A stretch of DNA of 64,000 nt from Paulinella micropora (taxonomy: Eukaryota > Cercozoa > Imbricatea > Euglyphida > Paulinellidae). How positions within the stretch are numbered: the first letter of the stretch is position 1; every line of letters starts with the position of its first letter. Of this stretch, positions 12,148-21,918 are shown in pieces. The notes beneath the pieces are model-generated. The model ran no database searches. It had not been told where the DNA came from and was given only the letters and a program-made list of their open reading frames with translations. Location of the stretch: positions 246,001-310,000 of the forward strand of contig WBZZ01004066.1 of the NCBI GenBank assembly GCA_019918135.1. The letters are read 5' to 3'. A program made the position numbers and the translations under genes.

Positions 12148-13086
12148 ATGGCGTGCCAGGACTGTGACAGCGGGCCCGGGGGCCAGCCAGTTGATTTTGG
12201 CGTCCACGCCCAGGCCGACAGAGAAAGAAGAGAAATCCACGAACAGGCTAAGCGTAAGCTGGATAAGGAGATAGCGGATCTGAGCGCAATGGTGAAGAGT
12301 CTTGGTGACCACGACAGTTATTTCTACGAAGAAACTTGGACACTGATGGATAAGCTACGGCTTTGGTATACAACGGACCGGTACGACGACGATTTCCGTC
12401 CCGCTGCTGAAAGTTTTTCTGATTTCTGGTGGGCCAAGCCAGACTCTGCACTGTATCGCGGAGAGGACCCAAGCGGCAGAGCGGAGGTGTTGAGAGCTCT
12501 GTTGGATGTTCTCACACAGATCAGGAAGCTCAGGCCCCAGATACTGCCCTCTGTTAGATTCGACCGTCTTTTGGACGCGGTGAAAGTGCAAACAGGCAAG
12601 GCTGAGAAAGTGGTGGCACAAATCGCACTTTTGCGCAGGAAAATCGGGCCGGGCAAGAAAATGCTTGAATCCCTCGCCCGCCAAGAGGCAGCGGCACAGG
12701 AAAAAGTGCAACAAACAGAAAGCGGAATTGAAGCAAAATATACCAGCCAGCTCCAGTATAGTGCCATGGCGGAGGTTACACGGGAATTGGAACAAGTGGG
12801 AGGGAAAGCAGAAGCCCTGCGCCGGTTAATTGACGACTGGGGACAAGGACAGGGCATCGACTCTGTGAGCGCGGCGGAGACAGAGCTTCGAACTGCAAAC
12901 GAAAGATTGGAAACAGTCTGCAGAGAGGCTAATGAAGAACACCAACAAAGTACAAACTACGGCACCGGGGGTGCCCCCTCCGCAAAGTATACCGAGCTAG
13001 CTACAGCAGCGTCTTGGCTCCAGCGTCTGGTCAAGGAGCTAAGCCTGAAGCGCGATCTTTTGGCTGACTTGGAGAAAGTGTCGTGA
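12148..13086 (+). CDS. Coiled-coil protein of unknown function, moderate GC
   Basis: 312 residues. Highly charged and helical, with long heptad-like Lys/Glu/Gln/Leu stretches at about residues 25-60 and 145-310 and a central aromatic block (WYTTDRYDDDF...FWWAKPDSALYR). No signal peptide or membrane segment. No family recognised. Base composition is visibly closer to 50% GC than its neighbours, so it may be a later acquisition or belong to a different expression class. It resembles the 34,699-35,538 protein in general character (Trp-rich plus coiled coil), not in detectable sequence. AATAAA lies at 13,194-13,199. Confidence 0.7.
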   Translation: MACQDCDSGPGGQPVDFGVHAQADRERREIHEQAKRKLDKEIADLSAMVKSLGDHDSYFYEETWTLMDKLRLWYTTDRYDDDFRPAAESFSDFWWAKPDSALYRGEDPSGRAEVLRALLDVLTQIRKLRPQILPSVRFDRLLDAVKVQTGKAEKVVAQIALLRRKIGPGKKMLESLARQEAAAQEKVQQTESGIEAKYTSQLQYSAMAEVTRELEQVGGKAEALRRLIDDWGQGQGIDSVSAAETELRTANERLETVCREANEEHQQSTNYGTGGAPSAKYTELATAASWLQRLVKELSLKRDLLADLEKVS

Positions 13087-13193
13087 GTTTGGAGCTTCAA
13101 TAAGGCGTACGATGCTGCCGGTGACACGAGTGAGTGGGGGCGATTCGGCAGTAGCGTGAGCGCCACGCGGTCTTTGTCGTTGCCTTTTTACTA

Positions 13194-13199
13194 AATAAA
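13194..13199 (+). terminator. AATAAA polyadenylation-type signal
   Basis: ACTAAATAAACC about 108 bases after the coiled-coil gene stop. Confidence 0.4.
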
Positions 13200-13326
13200 C
13201 CCCGCCGGCTGCTCTTTCCCTCCTTTTTTCTCACCCCCCCCCCTCCCGAGGTTGGTAGGGATAGTGTCCTGTCCGCCGGTTGGCCGCTGGCGCGGCCGAA
13301 GCCCCGCACGAGCGAGAGCCGGGGGT

Positions 13327-15076
13327 TCAGGCCCAGGAGGGGAGGAGGGAAAGGACGGCGGCGGCTTGGTGCAGCCCCCCCCTTGCATAAGAGAGTCCCT
13401 CTACTTGTAAGGCCGGCCGTGCGCGCAACAGCTCTTGTACCGCTCCGCGCGTGATCTCATTGCACCCGGTCAGCCCGAGGCGTTGCAGCCCGTGTTTGGT
13501 GCGCAGCTTTCGCAGCCCCTTGTCCGTGAGCCAGCCGGAGTAGCTAAGGTCCAGCTGCTCCAGCCCGGCCGGCAGCTTCGACAGACCCTGTTCGGTGAGC
13601 CCGCGGCGCTGGCTGAGCAAGAGCCGCCGCAGCCCCCGTAGTTGTCCCAAGTATGCCAGTCCGCGGTCGGTGAATTGGTTGTGTCCGCTGAGCCTAAGCT
13701 GCCGAAGCTGATGCAACGCCCGCAGGCACGCCAGCCCCTCGTCCTGGAGTAAGCGGCAGCCACACAGATCGAGCTCCTCCAGGCTGTGCGGCAGCCTCGA
13801 CAAATCCTGGTTGGTGAGTTTAGCACAGCCGTTCAGATCAAGTCGTCGCAACCTCTGCAGCGGCTGCAAGTGCGCCAGCCCGGCGCCGGTCAGCCAACCG
13901 CTGAAGCCAAGCCTGAGCTCCTCTAGGTTAGGCAGCTGCTCTAGCTCCCCGTCGGTCAAGCCGGAGCACTGGCTGAGATCGAGCTGCCGCAAGGACGGCA
14001 GCGTTGGCAGGTGTCTTAGCCACGGGCTTTGCAGGTTGGAACAACCCGCGAGGTTCAGCCGTTGCAAGCGGCGGAGGGCCCCCAGGTGCCACAGCCCGGC
14101 GGCCGAGAACCCCGAACAGAACTTCAAGCCCAGACCCTGCAGGTCCGGCAGCGTCTGCACGAGGCTAGCCAGCCCGGCGTCGGTCAGCCAAGCACAGTGC
14201 ACGAGGTCCAGCTGCCGCAGGCCGGCAAGCTGCCGCAGGCCCGGGATCACGGCGGAGGTGAGCCTCTGGCAACTGCGGAGGCTGAGCTTCTCGAGGCCGT
14301 GCAGCCCCTGCAGCCCCTGTAGCAGCACCTCATCGGTCAGATCGTTATCGTCCCCCTCGAGGCGCAGTACCCGCAGGCCGGCCAGCTTCTGCCCCAGGTC
14401 CTTGAACCCACGCACGGTCAGGCAGGCGCAGAATTTGAGGCTGAGGTGCTGCAGGCCGGGCAGCTCGGTCAGCTGCTGCAGCCCGTGGTCGTCGAGCCTG
14501 GTCGTGTCAACCTCCAGGTACCGGAGGCCCCGTAGCTGGGACAAAGTGGCGCCAGTCAGCGGCCCGCATGCGATGAGCTCCAGCTTCCGCAAGTCGCGCA
14601 GCCGGGCTAGGCACGCCAACCCGTGGTCGGTGACTTGGTCGCTGTCGCCAAGCCGGATCTGCTGGGTCCCGGGAAAGGCCCGGATCTGCTGGGTCCCGGG
14701 AAAGGCCCGGGTCGCGCTCTCGAGGGCCGCGTCGGTGGCGCCCTCTAGTTCCAACCTCTGCACCATGAGGCCCGGGAACCGGCGGCCCTGCAGGGCCGCC
14801 AGCCCGCTCGCCTCGAGCACCAGCAGGGGCACTTCGAGCCGGGCGGTGGCCCAGGCGTCGCCGGCTACGGCTAGAAACCGGGCGCCGTCCGCCGCGGTGA
14901 CGAGGCGCAGCGCCGGGCAGCGGAAGCGTGTCCAAGTGCTAGGCCGGAGCAGCAGCCCGCGCCACTCCGGGCACGTGGCGGCCAGGCCCGGCAGCCCCGT
15001 CCAGCCCAGGCTGTCCCTGAGCGCGGCCCACGCCGCCAGGGGCGGGCCGCCCTGGCCCCCTTCCCGTGGCGTCCAT
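13327..15076 (-). CDS. F-box-like/leucine-rich-repeat protein, one N-terminal frameshift
   Basis: The open frame runs from 13,327 to beyond 15,040 on the minus strand. It lacks its own Met at the N terminus, but an ATG at 15,076 joins it if one base is changed in a G5 run (about 15,055-15,060). The N terminus matches the paralogue at 15,312-16,910: WAALRDSLGWTGLPGLAATC, a degenerate F-box. About 15 cysteine-containing LRRs of the LTDAGLxxL/LRRLDLSGC type (FBXL/AMN1-like) follow, and the C-terminal signature RGAVQELLRARPALQVE is shared by all paralogues. F-box/LRR proteins are normally substrate adaptors of SCF ubiquitin ligases, so redirection of host ubiquitination is inferred. Contains a 27-bp tandem duplication. 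Confidence 0.75.
14653..14706. repeat. 27-bp tandem duplication inside F-box/LRR gene
   Basis: Two adjacent identical 27-bp units (14,653-14,679 and 14,680-14,706) add nine residues in frame (AFPGTQQIR twice). The paralogue at 15,312-16,910 has one copy. Confidence 0.9.
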
Positions 15077-15311
15077 GACTGGCGGCATCCTCTTTTGACT
15101 ACCTAAGCCCCGCCCCCCGCCTTTCTCCTCTTCTCTCTTCCCTTCCCCCTCCTCCCTCGCCGGTCCCGTGCGCCTACCGGCCGCCGCCCCGGTGGCTGTG
15201 CCAGAGCGTCCCCCGCGGTCGATAGGGGCGGTGTCGTGTCCGCCGGTTGGTCGCGCCGGGCCCAAAGCCCGCGCGGACGAGGGCCGGTGGAGAGGGCTCC
15301 TCGTACCCGTG

Positions 15312-16910
15312 CTAGGGCCACCAGCCCTCTACCTGGAGGGCGGGCCGCGCGCGCAACAGCTCGTCCACCGCGCCGCGCGTGATCCCTTCGCACCTTTCCA
15401 GCCCGAGGCGCTGCAGCCCGTGCCTGGTGTGCAGCTGCCGCAGCCCCTCGTCCGTGAGCCACTCTGAGTAGCTAAGGTCGAGCTGCTCCAGGCCATGGGG
15501 CAAGTTCTCCAGCCCTGCTGCCGTGAGCCCGCTGCGGTAACGGAGACAGAGCCGCCGCAGCCCCCGCAGGTCCTGCAAGTGCGCCAGCCCGTCGTCGTTG
15601 AGTTGGTCGTACCCGCCGAGCTTGAGCTGCCGCAGATTCGTCAAGTGTGTCAGGCGGCTCAGGCCCTCGCTGTCGAGCCGACGGCAGCCGCGCAGGTCGA
15701 GCTCCTCCAGGCAGTGCGGCAGCTTCGACAGACCCTCGTTCGTGAGACCGGAACAACCGCTCAGCTCAAGCCGCCGCAGCCCGGTCCGACCCCGCAGGTG
15801 TTCCAGCCCGGCGTCGGTCAGCCAGCGGTTGAATCCGAGCTTGAGTTCCTCCAGGCCTAGCGGCAGCCGCGCTAGCCCCTCGTTGGCCAAGCCGGAGCAC
15901 TGGCTGAGATCGAGCTGCCGCAAGGCCGGCAGCTCTTGTAGGTGTGCCAACTCCTGGCTGGTCAGGGTGGCACACCACGCAAGGTTCAGCCGCCGCAAGC
16001 AGCCGAGGGTCCGCAAGTGCGGCAGCCCTGCGCCAGAGAACCCCGAGCAGAACTTCAGGTCCAGACCCTGCAAGCCCCGTAGTCCCCGCAGGTCTCTCAG
16101 CCCGTCGTCGGTCAACCAAGCACAGTAGGAAAGGTTCAGCTCCAGCAGGCCCTGGCCCAGGCTCTCGCCCAGGCCCGAGAGCACTGCGGCAGTGAGCCCC
16201 CCGCAACTGCGGAGGCTGAGCTTCTCTAGGCCGTGCAGCCCCTGTAGCGCCCGCAGCAGCACCTCGTTGGTCAGACCATCGCAACCCTCGAGGCGCAGCG
16301 CCCGCAGGCCGGCCAGCTGCCCCAGGCCCTGGAACCCGAGATTAGTCAGGCTCTGGCAGAATCTGAGGCTGAGGTACCGGAGGTCTCGTAGCTGGGGCAA
16401 GGTGGCACCAGTCAGAGGGCCGCAGCAGACTAGCTCTAGCCTCCGCAGGTCGCGCAGCAGCCGGGCTAGGCCTGCCAGCCCGTCGTCGGTGGCTTGGGTG
16501 GCATCGCAAAGCCGGATCTGCTGGGTGCCTGGGAAGGCCCGGGCCGTGCTCTCGAGGGTCGCGTCGGTGGCGCGCTCTAGCTCCAACCTTTGTACTGTGA
16601 GGCCCACCAACCGGCGGCCCTGCAGGGCCGCCAGCCCCTCCGTCCCCAGCCGCAGCGACGGCACGTCCAGCCGGGCGGTGGCCCAGGCGTCGCCTGCTAC
16701 GGCCAGAAACCGTGCGCCGTCTGCCGCGGTGACGAGGCGCAGCGGCGGACAGCGGAAGCGTGCCCAGCTGCTAGGCCGGATCAGCAGCCCGCGCCACTCC
16801 GGGCACGTGGCGGCCAGGGCCGGCAGCCCCGCCCAGCCCAGGCTGTCCCTGAGCGCGGCCCACGCCGCCGGGGGCGGCCCGCCCTGGCCCGCGGCCTCCG
16901 CGGCTCGCAT
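15312..16910 (-). CDS. F-box-like/leucine-rich-repeat protein (intact paralogue)
   Basis: 532 residues, uninterrupted, starting at MRAAEAAGQGGPPPAAW. Residues about 15-50 form a degenerate F-box (WAALRDSLGWAGLPALAATC...WARFRC), then a spacer and about 16 LRRs with LTDxGLxxL and LxxLxLxxC spacing, ending in the family signature RGAVDELLRARPALQVEG. This is the reference member of a local family with neighbours at 13,327 and 17,376 in the same orientation, so the array probably arose by tandem duplication. Presumed SCF-type adaptor acting in the host cell; the cellular target is unknown. Confidence 0.8.
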   Translation of the reverse strand: MRAAEAAGQGGPPPAAWAALRDSLGWAGLPALAATCPEWRGLLIRPSSWARFRCPPLRLVTAADGARFLAVAGDAWATARLDVPSLRLGTEGLAALQGRRLVGLTVQRLELERATDATLESTARAFPGTQQIRLCDATQATDDGLAGLARLLRDLRRLELVCCGPLTGATLPQLRDLRYLSLRFCQSLTNLGFQGLGQLAGLRALRLEGCDGLTNEVLLRALQGLHGLEKLSLRSCGGLTAAVLSGLGESLGQGLLELNLSYCAWLTDDGLRDLRGLRGLQGLDLKFCSGFSGAGLPHLRTLGCLRRLNLAWCATLTSQELAHLQELPALRQLDLSQCSGLANEGLARLPLGLEELKLGFNRWLTDAGLEHLRGRTGLRRLELSGCSGLTNEGLSKLPHCLEELDLRGCRRLDSEGLSRLTHLTNLRQLKLGGYDQLNDDGLAHLQDLRGLRRLCLRYRSGLTAAGLENLPHGLEQLDLSYSEWLTDEGLRQLHTRHGLQRLGLERCEGITRGAVDELLRARPALQVEGWWP

Positions 16911-17375
16911 GGTCTTTGCGTGGGACTAGCCAAGCCTCCCCCCTTCGGCGACGGCGGCGGCACACGGGGGGACGCTGCTCCACCCCTGTCGGTCCGGTTG
17001 CGGTGCCCGGGCGAGCGCTCGCTCCGCCGCGCGCTGGGACCCGTCGAGCCGGGCCGCCCAGTCAGAAAGAGCAGAGGGGACGGACGGACACCGCGGGAGA
17101 GCAAGACAGAGAGAGAGAGAGCGTGTGCGCTTTTACTAATAGCCTCATCGGCCACTGGCCAGGCGCAGCAGCCCAGAGCGGTTAGGCGCACGCGGGCTGC
17201 GCGCGGGGAAGGGAGAGAGAACAGGAAGCAAAAGAGAAAGAAGATGGCAGAAGAAGAAGAGGAAGAGAGACAGGAGGAGGAAGACGAGGGGGGGGGCGCG
17301 GGCTTTTCTCCTCCCCCCGAGCGGCTAGGCTGGAGCAGGAGGGGGAGCAAGCGCCGGCCAGGGCTGAGGGCTGGG
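16911..17375. other. Intergenic spacer with purine-rich tracts
   Basis: Contains an AG-repeat (about 17,105-17,122) and a long purine-rich AGAAGAAG/GGAGGA stretch (17,210-17,300). A CTAGCC motif lies 17 bases upstream of the start at 16,910. No convincing gene seen. Confidence 0.5.
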
Positions 17376-19173
17376 TCAGAGACCCCCCAGACAGTTTCTT
17401 TCTTCGTCGTCCGAGTCCGGGCCGCGCAGACGGTACCGGCTGGCCGCGCCGGGGGGCCACGCCGGGGGGCTTCCCTTCCCGCCGCCCGGCCGAGGAGAGA
17501 AAGGACAAGGAGGAGGGGGGCGCGGCTGGCGACGCCGCCGCTGCACCCACAGGAGGGTTTCCACCTGGAGGGCCGGCCGCGCGCGCAGCAGTCCGGCCAC
17601 CGCCCCGGGCGTGAGCCCCCGGCAGCCTGTCAGCCGGACGCGTTGCAGTCCGCGCAACTCGCGCAGCTGCTCTAGCCCCTGGTCCGTGAGCCAGCCGCAG
17701 TCGCTCAGGTCGAGCTGCGCCAGCCGTGGCAGCCGTTGCAAGTGTCCGAGCCCCGCTGGGGTGAGGAGGAGACCGTCGCACCTGCTCAGGTTGAGCTCTC
17801 GTAACCCTGGCGATCTCTCCACTAGAAGCCCCCAACCCCGTCCGTGAGCCAGTTGCAGCCACGGTCTAGCTTTTCTAAGCCGAGCGGTAACAGAGCCAGC
17901 CCCGCGTTGGTGAGTCCGCGACAGAAGCCCACGTCCAGACTGCGCAACGCCAGCGAAGCCCCTAAGTGTGCCAGCGCTGCGTTAGTAAGCCGCTCGCAGC
18001 CTCTGAGCTTGAGCTCCTCCAGCCCAGGCACCGCCCGCAACAACAGCTGGAGCCCCCAGCGGTCAGAAGAGGGCACGAGCTCAGGTCGAGGTGTGTCAAA
18101 GCCGGCAGCGCTACCAGGGGGACCAAACCTACAGCCGTCAGCCGATCGCAGCCTGCCAAGACTAGTTTCTGCAGGGCTTGCAGGCTCCCCGCCCTCCAAT
18201 GCCACCAGGCCGCACAGTTTCCACAGGCCCGCGTCGGTGAGCCAGGAACTACCGGAGAGGTCGAGCCGCCGCAGGCCGGTCAGCGGGGCCAGGGCCTGGA
18301 TCGCGTTGTCGGTGAGCTCCTGGCAACGGAGAAGGCTAAGCTCCTCTAAGTCTGGCAGCTTTGCTAGTAGCGGCGTGAGCTCCGTGTCGTCGAGAGCAAT
18401 GGAACCGTTCAGGTGCAGCGCCCGCAGCCTGCGCAGTTCGGACAAATGCTGCAGGCTGGGAGCCGTCAGGCCGCAGCGGCCGATGTACAGGTCCCGCAGG
18501 CCGGGCAGCTGTTGCAGCTGCTGCACTTCCTTGGAGTCGAGGGCGTTGCAGTGCTCGAGCCGCAAGGATTCAAGGCTCCGCGGCCAGAGCAGCGGGGGAC
18601 CGCTCCGGGGACCGCTCAGGGGCCGCTACCAAAGAGCTCCAGCCCCCGCAGGTCGCGCAGCTCGGCTAGGACCGCCAGCCCGCCGCCCGTGACGCCGGTG
18701 TTGTCGCGCAGCTGGTCTAGGAATGCTTGCCCCTGGTCACTGGGGCACTTGGCCAGCCTCAGGTGCCGCGTGCAGGGGAAAGTCCGGACGGCGCTCGCGA
18801 GGGTCGCGTCCGTGGGCTCCGCTAGCTCCAGCCGCTGCACCGTGAGCCCCACGAACTGCCGTGTCTGCAGCGCCGCCAAACCCTCGGCCCCGAGCAGCAC
18901 CAGCGGCACGTCGAGCCGGGCGGTGGCCCAGGCGTCGCCGACGACGGCCAGGAACCGCGCGCCCTCGGCCGCGGTCACGAGGCGCAGCGCCGGGCAGATG
19001 AAGCGCGCCCAGCTGCTGCCGGGCCAGCCCAGCACCAGCTGGGCGTGCCGGGCCGGGCACGTCGCGGCCAGGGCCGGCAGCCCCGCCCAGCCCAGGTAGT
19101 CCCGGACCGCGGCCCACGCCGCCGGGGGCGGCCCACCCTGGCTACTACTGGTCGCAGCGGCAGAAGCCCGCAT
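17376..19173 (-). CDS. F-box-like/leucine-rich-repeat protein, frameshifted
   Basis: Third paralogue of the array. The N-terminal part (18,616-19,173) has the family F-box-like opening (WAAVRDYLGWAGLPALAATC). The LRR body lies in another frame (17,822-18,565), with one repeat pair displaced into a third frame near 17,962-18,159. The C-terminal LRRs plus TPGAVAGLLRARPALQVE lie at 17,376-17,822. At least three frame changes are needed to read the whole protein. The tail after the family signature (GSPPAWPPGAASRYRL...) differs from the paralogues. Either a pseudogene or affected by sequencing indels. Confidence 0.65.
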
Positions 19174-19289
19174 CTCTTACTTGGGGGGAAGGGCTAGCGC
19201 GGCCGCCGCCGGCGGCGGCGCACGCCAACCTCCCCCCCCCAGCCGTCTCCTCTGCTCCCCCCCCCCCCCAGGGCGCGCGGGCGCGCGAG

Positions 19290-21228
19290 CTAGGAAAGGG
19301 AGGGGAAAGGGGGAGAGTCTTCCCCCCCTAGGGCCCGCTGGAGGGCCTCCCAGCGCGGGGTAACGAGCTCCGGCCAGCGTGCGAAGCCCTGCTGCACCGC
19401 GGCGCCCACACCGCGCCACAGGCGCGGGGCCAGCAGTTGCACCCGCCGCCGGGGCCGGGGGTCCTCCAGGACCCGGCGCGACGAGAGCCAGTCCGGGCCG
19501 GGGGCGGCGGGCGGCGCGCACAGCTGCGCCAGGGCGGCCCCAATGCGCTGCAGACAGGCCGGGTCGTCGTCCCCCCGGCAGCGCAGCTGCTGCAGGTAGT
19601 CCCCTAGGTACGCCAGCAGCATCTGGCGCAGCGCGTGGTCCTGGGCCCAGGCCCGGGGGTACAGCCGGGGCAGCCAGGGGGTCCGCTCCCGGCCCAGGCG
19701 CGCCCAGACCTCAGGGGGGCTCTGGGCGCGGCCCAGCAGGCCCGAGCACGCCAGGAAGATCCAGGCGGCGTGGCTCAGCCAGCCGGGTGGGTCGCGGTGG
19801 CCGGCCAGGTGGTCGGCCAGGGCGCGCCACTCGTGCCGGCCCAGGCAGAACTCCAGGCCACGGCAGCGGTACACGGGCGCCCCCGTGTGGTCCGCCCAGG
19901 GCCGCAGCAACGTGTACCGGCCGCTGACGGCCACGACGTGCGGGGCCGGCCCCCCGGGCGGCGACGGCGGGTACGAGGGCCCGGGGCCCTCGTGCCGGGC
20001 GTCGTCGTACAGGTAGAAGTCCTCGACGTGCAGGGGCGTGCCCAGCGCACACAACGCACGCCAGGCGCTGTCCTGGACCAGCAGCCAGGGGCGCAGGCCA
20101 CGCTGCCTGTGCCGGATGTAGTGCATCACGTACGCCGGCAGGTTGAAGGACCGGAAGGCGGCGCGGGTCAGGCGCGCGCCCACTCCCGCGGGCCACGCCC
20201 GCTCCCACGCCCGCGCCCAGCGCTCGAGCCAGCGCGCTGGCGGCGACGGGTGGTCCGGCAGCAGCGCCCGGTGGTGCGGCAGGCCCAGGTGCACCGCCAG
20301 CTCCCGCGCCCCGGGCTGGGCCACGAAGGCGCGGGCCAGCCGCGTGGCCGCCGTCGTGGCGGCACCGTCGGCGGCGCCGTCCCCGCGCGCCCCCGGCCAG
20401 GGTCGTCGTCGTCGACGGGGGGGCCCCGGTCCAGCACCGACAGCGCGTGCGGGGCTAGGCCGGCCAGGGCGGCCAGGTCGCCGGGCCCGCAGCCGCGCAC
20501 GTCCAGGTACTGCAGCTCCAGCACCAGCGTGTCCTCGGGCCCGCACACCAGGCCGTCGGGGCAGGGCTGCCACACCCGGAGGTCGGCCAGGCACGGCGCC
20601 AGGCGCTCGAAGTCCGCCCGTACAGCCTGGCGTCCGTGCAGTCGTTGAGCGCTAGGCGCCGCAGGGCGCGGCAGCCGAGGTCGCCCAGGCCCGCGGGCCC
20701 AAAGTCCACGTGGGCGAGCGTCAGGGCGTACAGGTCCCGGGCCACGGCGCACAGCCTGGGGCGCAGCAGGTGCGTCCAGGGTGGCGTGGGGCCCGGCGGC
20801 GCACGCACCAGCTCCAGCGTCAGCGAGCGCAAGCGCCGCGCGCGCCGGCACCCGCGCCCCCGCCAGGCCGCCAGCAGCTGGGCCACGGCCGGGGGCGGGC
20901 CGGCCAGGCAGAGCGACCGCACCTCGGGGTAACCAGCCAGGGCGCGCCGCAACAGCGCCGAGCGGGCGGGCGGCAGCGGCTCGGCCAGCCGCAGCGTCAG
21001 CCTGGTGTCCGGCTGGCACAAGAGCGCGGCGGCCCCGCCGGCGGCCGGTGGCGGCGGGCCGACGACGCAGAGCGCCGCGGCCAGCCAGAGGCGGGCCCGC
21101 GCGTACCGGTGGACGAGATCGTGCCAGGCCCGGGAGGCGCCGCCGAGCGCCACGAGGTCCGCGGGCGCGAGGCAGGCGAGGGCGTGGCCACACCAGACCT
21201 CGGCCCAGTCGGGCGCGGCCAGTGGCAT
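19290..21228 (-). CDS. F-box protein with unassigned C-terminal domain, two frameshifts
   Basis: Starts at MPLAAPDWAEVW (21,228), with an F-box LAPADLVALGGASRAWHDLV followed by short LRR-like segments. The frame changes near 20,640 (into the segment with DFERLAPCLADLRVWQPCPDG) and near 20,400 (into the 19,290 frame). The C-terminal roughly 350 residues are Trp/Arg/Leu-rich without a recognised domain. Organisation differs from the 13-19 kb LRR proteins, but position and orientation suggest the same functional group. About 645 residues if the frames are joined. Confidence 0.6.
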
Positions 21229-21253
21229 GTAGTGCCGGGGCTCGCCGTCCCAA

Positions 21254-21918
21254 GCTAGGGCCGGACTTCAGGACTTGGGCTAGCTACGCTTAATGTACGC
21301 AAAGGTGGCGCCGCCGGCCGCGGGGTGCGGAATGTTGGAAGGGGGCCGGGCAGGGAGGGGCGGGGGAGGGGCGGCGTCGCCCCACGCGGCCACGCACGCC
21401 GCCCACCCCCCCCCCCCCTCGGCCCCTGGTCCTTCTGCCCGAGGTGGGGCGGGCCGGGCGCGGGGGTGTGCAAAAAGAAAACCGGCTACCGCCGGACGGA
21501 CGGACGCGGCGCTAGCGCGCTGGCTTAGGACAGCCACCCGGAAACAAGGGCGGGCTGGGCTTTTAATGGTCCCAACACTGCTAAGCCTTCCATCTTCATG
21601 GCTTGCACCGGCCAACTACCTACGAACTGGGGAAGGGGGAAACATCCTCTTCTCCCCCCCCCGCGCATCTGGGAGGGGGAGCTCGGCCGTCCACGGCGGG
21701 TGGCCCGCTTGCGCCGGGCAGCACCGGCAGCAATGCGGCCGCCCAGGGATCACGGTAGGAAAGGCCGCGGGGGGGGGGGGGGGGGCGAACGAAGCCGGAG
21801 TGGCCACCCCCCCCCCCCCCTTTGCCGCAGCCCCCTGGCCATCGGCGCGAACGTCCTGGCCGGGCCGGGGACCGCCGGCCTGACCGGCCACCCCTTCCTG
21901 GGGTAGGGTGGCCACCAC
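21254..21918. other. Gene-poor spacer with long G and C runs
   Basis: About 660 bases containing a GCTAGC motif at 21,279-21,284, C-runs (21,406-21,418 and 21,809-21,820) and a G-run (21,769-21,785). Short ORFs exist on both strands, but none has protein-like composition. Confidence 0.5.
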
